This document shows, in pieces, positions 55,514-60,163 of a stretch of 60,163 bases of DNA. Position numbers and translations under genes: made by a program. This DNA is from Desulfosporosinus sp. HMP52. Lineage in GTDB: Bacteria; Bacillota; Desulfitobacteriia; Desulfitobacteriales; Desulfitobacteriaceae. The stretch's first letter is position 1. Every line of letters begins with the position of its first letter. The DNA lies in assembly GCF_000765145.1 (NCBI RefSeq), contig NZ_JMGA01000059.1:1-60163 (forward strand), read 5' to 3'. The notes under the pieces are model-generated. The model saw nothing but the letters and a program-made list of their open reading frames with translations. It was not told the origin of the DNA and did not search any database.

Positions 55514-55679
55514 TGTTACACCTCCTACAAAACGATACAAATCTATAACTCAATTTATATTCTGTGTAAACGAAGATTATCCTGCTACTCCAAAACAAAA
55601 ATAAAAGCCCATCTAATGATGAGCAAATTATTTGCCTGATTAAATTCTAACACGAGATAGAAAGGAATTATCCGTAGTT

Positions 55680-55802
55680 CTATGATGCTATCTTTTGAAT
55701 GATTGCGTGCTGACCAAGGATTGCCATTAGATTAGGAAGTTCTTGATTTTTAACGACTCGATAATTGACTTCTTCCCCTTCAATCCAAGTTACAAGAAAC
55801 AT
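55680..55802 (-). CDS. 40-residue small protein with palindromic operator upstream
   Basis: An ATG at 55802 opens a 40-residue frame (MFLVTWIEGEEVNYRVVKNQ...) ending in TAG at 55680-55682. Codon composition, length of the frame and an AAGGG upstream make it a plausible real gene. The product is soluble, mixed alpha/beta in appearance and not recognised. A perfect 20-base palindrome lies 19 bases upstream of the start, which would suit a repressor site on its promoter. Confidence 0.55.
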   Translation of the reverse strand: MFLVTWIEGEEVNYRVVKNQELPNLMAILGQHAIIQKIAS

Positions 55803-55820
55803 AGGATCCCTTCTCTCTTT

Positions 55821-55840
55821 GTATTATGTATACATAATAC
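55821..55840. promoter_or_regulatory. perfect 20-base palindrome, likely operator
   Basis: GTATTATGTATACATAATAC reads the same on both strands over all 20 bases. It lies immediately upstream of the 40-residue gene at a position typical for a repressor operator or a promoter core. The regulator is not known; the GTATAC centre resembles GntR-type sites. Confidence 0.6.
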
Positions 55841-55929
55841 CACATGGCAAGTAAGGATTCAAATATCCGTCATATGATTATTTTATGTTGGAGTAGACTT
55901 CCATACCGCTGCTAAGGAAGCACAAGCTT

Positions 55930-56590
55930 AGGATGAAAATTGGGGTCGCTTGGGGTAGGGCAGCTTCGTCCACATCCGTGCAAGAAAGCTAATTCGTGCG
56001 AAGACAGTGTCTTCGTACTCAGCACTCCGAGGCTCACCTACTCGCTTGGGCGGGAGCTCCGCCAAACCACTGGGTAGTACCTGAGGTGAACCTGTGGCTC
56101 CGCTTCCCACCCAAGCTTTGTAGGCTCTACCGCCTCTCCATGCAATGAGTTCACTCCTGTGGATCGAAGTCGCCCTGTCTTTCAGGTCTTTATCTTAAGA
56201 GTGTTTTGGGGTGTTTTCAGGGTAGCCCTTCCTCTCACGCTAGAGATTCGCGAAGGCTTACCTGAGTCCCCAAGGTAATACTTACACTCCTAGCAAACTG
56301 GCTGGAGGAGCGCTTTTCTGCTAAGCGGATGCGTCAGTGAAGCCGCGGTAAGGCGAGCATCGACGGTTCGCGTCCTCGTAGCGCGCCGCAGGGCTTGTCC
56401 AGGGATGGACTGATGCCGCGGTGCCATGGATGGCAAGGAGCGGCACACATGCAGGAATACCCAGAGGTTCGGACGCGCTCGCGAACCGTCCAGCGAGCCA
56501 GCGGTGGAACTCGCAGACGCGTGCGGAACGAAGACACCGTCTTCGCACGGGTTAACAAAGCTAAAAAGCGCTCCCCCCGGATTTCAACTT
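55930..56590. other. palindrome-rich non-coding element richer in G and C
   Basis: About 660 bases between the DegV region and the thioesterase gene differ sharply in composition from both neighbours. No protein-like frame is convincing on either strand. CGAAGACA-G-TGTCTTCG (56000-56016 approx.) near the left end recurs near the right end as the near-palindrome CGAAGACACCGTCTTCG (56529-56545); with flanks (GTGCGAAGAC...) the two copies are in inverted orientation. Inside, GACGGTTCGCG (56362-56372) pairs with CGCGAACCGTC (56480-56490), and GCCGCGGT occurs twice. It may be a non-autonomous repeat element or a structured RNA. I do not match it to tmRNA or RNase P. Confidence 0.55.
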
Positions 56591-56595
56591 CCATT

Positions 56596-57012
56596 TTATT
56601 CCCTTTTTGCAAATAGAGGCTCCAAGCGACCCCATATGTCATATTTGCGAACATCAGCTAGCCGTCCCTCTTGATTCAAGAAAACATGAACAGTCTTTCC
56701 TTCTGCTAATAAGGTTTGATCTCGATATACATGGTAACTAAATACAACTCTGCGTGTAGTCATGTTTTCGATTTCAGTAACAATAACAAGCTCATCATCA
56801 TAGCGAGCAGGTTGACGATATCTGCAATTAGCCTCGATTACTGCTAAACCCAGACCTTGTTTTTCAAATTCTGTATAAGGAAGGTTTAACTCTCTAAACA
56901 ATTCTGATCGCCCTACTTCAAACCAGATTAGATAATTTGAATGATAAACAATTCCCATTTGATCTGTTTCTGCATAACGTACACGTAAAGTTGTTTTTGA
57001 TGACAAAATCAT
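56596..57012 (-). CDS. YbgC/FadM-type acyl-CoA thioesterase
   Basis: A 138-residue hot-dog fold thioesterase of normal length. The active-site motif YAETDQMGIVYHSNYLIWFE near residue 12 has the catalytic Asp. It hydrolyses acyl-CoA or acyl-ACP thioesters; the chain length is not predictable. The 3' end borders the base-rich element. AGAAGG precedes the ATG. Confidence 0.92.
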   Translation of the reverse strand: MILSSKTTLRVRYAETDQMGIVYHSNYLIWFEVGRSELFRELNLPYTEFEKQGLGLAVIEANCRYRQPARYDDELVIVTEIENMTTRRVVFSYHVYRDQTLLAEGKTVHVFLNQEGRLADVRKYDIWGRLEPLFAKRE

Positions 57013-57123
57013 TTAAACGGCCTTCTTTCCTACTAAATATTGTGTGTTAGTACATAATCACTTTTACTGGGCTAAAAACCAGACCTAAAAAATATTAAAA
57101 TGCAAATCTATTATAGAGGCAAT

Positions 57124-57153
57124 TTGTAAGTAATTTCTCACTTATGCTATAAT
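57124..57153 (+). promoter_or_regulatory. sigma-A-type promoter for the DUF896 gene
   Basis: TTGTAA (57124-57129) and TATAAT (57148-57153) are separated by 18 bases and lie about 75 bases before the TTG start of the DUF896 gene. Confidence 0.5.
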
Positions 57154-57227
57154 GAGCTGAAAATGATGATAGTTCGGTAGTTTGTGATTCAAATGATAAT
57201 GTATATCCAAAAAAAGGAGGATCATCC

Positions 57228-57422
57228 TTGAGTACTTCAGCCATACAAATATTTATCGAACGAATTAATGAGTTGTCCCGAAAAAAACGGACAGTTGGTT
57301 TAGAGGAATGGGAAGCAGCAGAGCAAGAAGCCTTACGCCAAGAGTACCTGACTTTTATTCGTGAACAAGTTAAAGAAACTCTAAGCAATGTCCAAGTTGA
57401 AGAGGACTCCCCTCTACAATAA
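57228..57422 (+). CDS. DUF896 (YnzC-like) small protein
   Basis: A 64-residue helical protein with the DUF896 pattern IERINELSRKKR...EEWEAAEQEALRQEYL. In Bacillus the homologue ynzC lies in the SOS-controlled yneA operon, but I see no LexA box here. The start is TTG at 57228 after AAAAAGGAGG. The AAGGA of the site could pair with TCCTT just before the start (AAGGA-GGATCA-TCCTT), which might weaken translation. Molecular function unknown. Confidence 0.85.
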   Translation: MSTSAIQIFIERINELSRKKRTVGLEEWEAAEQEALRQEYLTFIREQVKETLSNVQVEEDSPLQ

Positions 57423-57460
57423 CAAGAATTAACTCAAAATCAAGTAAATACTAATATTTT

Positions 57461-57489
57461 TAGAGCAAGAATTTCTTGCTCTATTTTTA
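57461..57489 (+). terminator. intrinsic terminator
   Basis: TAGAGCAAGAA-T-TTCTTGCTCTA followed by a T-run. It ends the DUF896 transcript; the next gene on this strand starts about 100 bases later and probably has its own promoter. Confidence 0.85.
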
Positions 57490-57587
57490 TGTCTCTTCCA
57501 TTTAACCCTTTCAAAAGCGTATTTGTTTTAATCATAAAGCAAATAATAACAATGTTAGATAAACTTGATGTAAGGAGGAGATCATCT

Positions 57588-57875
57588 TTGCCCGAACGTA
57601 TTATTAAGTATGGTGGAGTAAAATTCCGAAATCTTGTGCCCCCGGTGAAAATAAACCGCTTTGTCAATAGTTTACCCCGGGATAAACGGGATTCTTTATT
57701 TGAGATTGCCAGCGAATTACAGCATGCAGGCTTAATTCGAGTCTTTAATGACCGGGAGCATAGTACAATTGATAAAGATTTGGTTGATGATCAAATGACT
57801 AATACAGGAAATTATAATCATGATTTACAAAGTCTTAAAAGAAGTATGGATGATTCAATAACCCTCCCTAAATAA
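57588..57875 (+). CDS. small hypothetical protein, TTG start
   Basis: A 95-residue soluble protein (start PERIIKYGGVKFRNL). I chose the TTG at 57588, since AAGGAGGAG stands seven bases before it; a longer in-frame ATG at 57489 lies on the terminator of the preceding gene. It has a conserved-looking basic core (PRDKRDSLFEI) but no domain that I recognise. Its leader resembles that of the DUF896 gene (GGAGG, ATCATC, then TTG). Possibly linked to that gene or to pyk only by position. Confidence 0.6.
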   Translation: MPERIIKYGGVKFRNLVPPVKINRFVNSLPRDKRDSLFEIASELQHAGLIRVFNDREHSTIDKDLVDDQMTNTGNYNHDLQSLKRSMDDSITLPK

Positions 57876-57892
57876 TTGCAAAAATCCAGAGT

Positions 57893-57924
57893 AAACGCGA
57901 ATAGTCCAAGGACTATTCGCGTTT
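57893..57924. terminator. bidirectional terminator between the small gene and pyk
   Basis: AAACGCGAATAGTCC (57893-57907) is perfectly complementary to 57910-57924 with a two-base loop. It separates convergent genes and should stop both. Confidence 0.8.
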
Positions 57925-57996
57925 CTATGTTATGCCTGGCCTTAGTATTTTAAGTAGGCGATGCTTAGATATTGAAGGGTTAATACTGAAACAGGG

Positions 57997-59727
57997 TTAT
58001 AAAATACTAACTGACCCCTCATACATCATTCCGGTTAAAGCATCAACAGTCAGTGTCTGACCATCTTCAACCTTAGAAAAAGCTTCCCTGGCACCAACAA
58101 TTGTCGGAATTCCATATTGCAATCCAGTTATGGCTGCATGAGATGTTAAGCCTGCCTCTTCAACGACTAAGGCACCAGCCCGGGAGATCAATGGTACAAA
58201 CAGTGCATCTGTTGATTCCGCAATTAATACTTCCCCTTCATTGAATACAGCTTTTTCAGGATCTTGGACTTTACGGGCTATACCTGAATAGGATTTACGC
58301 CCAATCCCAATTCCCTTAGACAAAATATTACCCATTATTTGAACCTTAATCATATTTGTTGACCCGACTTTGCCAATTGGTACCCCGGCAGTTATTACGA
58401 CAACATCACCGGCCTGGATGAGGCTTTTATTCAAAGAGGTGTTAACAGTTACTGCCAACATTTCATCCGTTCCGGGACTTTCAGGAACAATAATGGGTTG
58501 TACACCCCATAGAAGGGAAAGCTTTCTTGCGGTATTGTCAAAAGGGGTTGCCGCAATAATCATTGCCATAGGTCTATATTTGGAAATCATACGTGCAGTT
58601 AATCCTGAATGGGTAGGAGTGAGAATTGCAGCGGCTTTGAGGTCTTTGGCAATCGTGTAGCTGGCAAAGCTGATTGCTTCTGCAACCTTGGCAGAATGAC
58701 GAGATGCTTGATCATTCTTGCAAGTTTTTTCAGTTCTTTGAGCAATCTTGTCCATCATTTTGACCGCTTCTATTGGAAATAACCCAGCTGCTGTTTCACC
58801 GGAGAGCATAATAGCGTCCGTACCATCCAGAATGGCATTAGCTACATCACTGGCTTCTGCTCGTGTAGGCCTTGGCTGACGAATCATGGAATCTAACATT
58901 TGGGTTGCAACAATAACAGGTTTACCTAACAAATTACACTTACGAATCATTTCCTTTTGCCTGATGGGAACTTCTTCGACGGGTATTTCTACCCCCAGAT
59001 CTCCCCGAGCAACCATAAGCCCATCAGCAACCTCGAGAATATCATCTAAATTATTGATTCCTTCTTGACTCTCGATCTTGGCAATAATGTGGACATCGGC
59101 ACCCATTTCTTCCACTACTCTGCGGACATCAAGGATATTTATAGCCTTACGAGTAAAAGATGCAGCAATGAAGTCGATTCCTTGGGAGATGCCAAAGCGG
59201 ATATCCTCAATATCTTTTTCAGTAACTGCTGGTAAATCAATCAGCGCATTCGGTGCATTCACACCTTTTTGAGACTTTAAAACCCCTCCGTTGCGAACAA
59301 TTGTCCGAATAATATTCTCTTCTGTGGAAGTCACTTCAAGGTCTATCTGTCCATCGTCGATAAGTATGTGACTACCGGGCTCAATTTTACGCCATAAATT
59401 AGTATAAGTAATTCCTACCCGCTGCTGATTGCCAAGGCTTAGATCTGTGTCTAAGATAAACTCCGTTCCATTGTTAAGGGTAATACCACCCTCAGGAACT
59501 TTTCCCGTTCGTACCTCAGGCCCTTTAGTATCAAGAAGTATTCCTAAATGTTTCCCAAACTTGGCAGCTTCCCTTCTTAAAATCTCAATTCTTCTGCCAT
59601 GTTCTTCGTGGGTTCCATGGGAAAAATTCAGGCGTGCAACATCCATACCAGCGACAAGCAGTTCCTGAACCTTCTCCGGAGATTCACTTGCCGGACCAAT
59701 GGTACAAACAATTTTTGTCCTTCTCAT
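57997..59727 (-). CDS. pyk: pyruvate kinase with C-terminal PEP-utilizer-like domain
   Basis: A 576-residue glycolytic enzyme making pyruvate and ATP from PEP and ADP. TKIVCTIGPAS, the active-site IIAKIESQEGINN with catalytic Lys and the GDLGVEIP, MLDSMI and SGETAAGLFP motifs are present. The last 100 residues form the mobile phosphohistidine domain (EEAGLTSHAAITGLQYGIP, near 530) of Bacillus-type pyruvate kinases. I chose the ATG at 59727, which sits at a good distance from AAGGAG; the TTG at 59742 overlaps that site. Confidence 0.97.
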   Translation of the reverse strand: MRRTKIVCTIGPASESPEKVQELLVAGMDVARLNFSHGTHEEHGRRIEILRREAAKFGKHLGILLDTKGPEVRTGKVPEGGITLNNGTEFILDTDLSLGNQQRVGITYTNLWRKIEPGSHILIDDGQIDLEVTSTEENIIRTIVRNGGVLKSQKGVNAPNALIDLPAVTEKDIEDIRFGISQGIDFIAASFTRKAINILDVRRVVEEMGADVHIIAKIESQEGINNLDDILEVADGLMVARGDLGVEIPVEEVPIRQKEMIRKCNLLGKPVIVATQMLDSMIRQPRPTRAEASDVANAILDGTDAIMLSGETAAGLFPIEAVKMMDKIAQRTEKTCKNDQASRHSAKVAEAISFASYTIAKDLKAAAILTPTHSGLTARMISKYRPMAMIIAATPFDNTARKLSLLWGVQPIIVPESPGTDEMLAVTVNTSLNKSLIQAGDVVVITAGVPIGKVGSTNMIKVQIMGNILSKGIGIGRKSYSGIARKVQDPEKAVFNEGEVLIAESTDALFVPLISRAGALVVEEAGLTSHAAITGLQYGIPTIVGAREAFSKVEDGQTLTVDALTGMMYEGSVSIL

Positions 59728-59760
59728 ATATTTCTCCTTCAAGTTATCAAGTGATTCTTA

Positions 59761-59807
59761 GCTTCAGATGGAGTTTGCCTAAGAGGAATACTTACTCCAT
59801 CTGAAGC
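59761..59807. repeat. 14-base perfect inverted repeat upstream of pyk
   Basis: GCTTCAGATGGAGT (59761-59774) pairs with ACTCCATCTGAAGC (59794-59807) around a 19-base loop. It is 34 bases upstream of the pyk start and could be a leader structure of pyk or the terminator of the next gene outside the window. There is no T-run on either strand. Confidence 0.6.
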
Positions 59808-59808
59808 T

Positions 59809-60163
59809 TAGAAGAACTTATCCAGGGACGTAGCAGCCGTTATCTCATCCTCACCGCTAAAGTTGTTCTGGGTAGTTTGCGGTTCGGCGAAAGCAACCTA
59901 CGCCGTTATGCTTTTCTCTGCTGCAGGCGGCTTGGGCGAAACCCTCACCCGGGTTTCGTGCTGGATGCTTTCGTACTTATAGAAGATGGGAGTCTTACGG
60001 CTGGTAGTCATCGGATATACCTTTTGTTTGCTTATTTTAGAGAGGAATAGTATTCAGGGCTGATCTTCCTTTTATTATAATTAAAAACTATGTTAATAGG
60101 CAGTTTGAGTACCCTTATTTCGAATTTTTGAACGACTCAATTTGCTTTGTATTAAGCTAAATG
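59809..60163. other. structured non-coding stretch upstream of pyk
   Basis: No gene is visible on either strand. Positions about 59820-60010 are richer in G and C than the rest, with a strong hairpin CGAAACCC (59937-59944) / GGGTTTCG (59951-59958). The rest to the window end is AT-rich. It could be a long pyk leader RNA, a repeat element related to that at 55930, or both; I cannot decide. Confidence 0.45.

Noticed and set aside
55930-56590. RNase P RNA or tmRNA
   Set aside because: I searched by eye for the conserved RNase P core (GAGGAAAGTCC-type) and for the tmRNA tRNA-like ends on both strands and found neither.
55928-56674. Several ORFs of 60-106 codons in the base-rich element
   Set aside because: They lie on both strands over the same palindromic DNA, have odd compositions and no ribosome-binding sites; open frames are expected by chance where stop codons are rare.
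57095-57388. 97-codon minus-strand ORF over the DUF896 gene
   Set aside because: The plus-strand DUF896 frame has a family match, promoter, ribosome-binding site and terminator; the antisense frame has none.
1-60163. CRISPR array, tRNA or rRNA genes, intact insertion sequence
   Set aside because: No regularly spaced direct repeats, cloverleaf-like sequences, rRNA signatures or transposase genes with terminal repeats were seen; a weak tRNA could be missed by eye.

Overview
The window reads as a chromosome segment of an anaerobic, low-to-moderate-GC, endospore-forming Firmicute, most like the Peptococcaceae (Desulfosporosinus/Desulfitobacterium type). The grounds are Gram-positive ribosome-binding sites with frequent TTG/GTG starts, a Bacillus-type LexA box, Hfq beside miaA and mutL, a SpoVK-like ATPase, a YlbF-family protein, a DUF896 protein and a membrane-bound heterodisulfide-reductase-like Fe-S protein. 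The species is an inference; there is no rRNA gene in the window.

Region 1 (1-18148) is an accessory island. Nine genes, all on the plus strand and mostly overlapping or a few bases apart, run from 1590 to 17157: a 2400-residue DUF4011/SF1 helicase with a Vsr-like nuclease domain, a Ser/Thr kinase, a coiled-coil protein, a zinc-ribbon/FHA protein, a radical-SAM activase-like protein, a small unknown protein, a ClpB-like AAA+ ATPase, a PP2C phosphatase and a DUF4236 membrane protein. The kinase, FHA reader and phosphatase make a complete phospho-signalling circuit, and the helicase-nuclease and AAA+ protein look like DNA- and protein-acting machines. The flanks hold decayed gene fragments. I do not recognise the whole set as a named system; a multi-gene anti-phage or stress-response machine is the best reading and the main discovery candidate here.

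Region 2 (18149-31164) is a mosaic of small accessory functions: a lipoprotein, a membrane-anchored Asp-box protein, a small membrane protein, a two-domain PhnB/VOC protein, an iron alcohol dehydrogenase, a potassium channel, a MacAB-like ABC export operon, a membrane Fe-S oxidoreductase, an FMN reductase and a Cys-rich mini-protein.

Region 3 (31205-60163) is conserved core, nearly all on the minus strand: cell-wall enzymes (two D,D-carboxypeptidases, an M23 peptidase, Ddl), lexA with its SOS box, lepB, a PLP methionine-gamma-lyase-like enzyme, hflX, a SpoVK-like ATPase, typA, hfq, miaA, mutL, an HDAC-family deacetylase and a hydantoinase-like protein overlapping mutL in one transcript, mutS, a YlbF protein with a Cys-rich tail, miaB, a DegV protein, a thioesterase, two short plus-strand genes (one DUF896) and pyk. 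Between degV and the thioesterase lies a base-rich, palindrome-rich non-coding element with no recognisable gene; a second structured non-coding stretch lies upstream of pyk.
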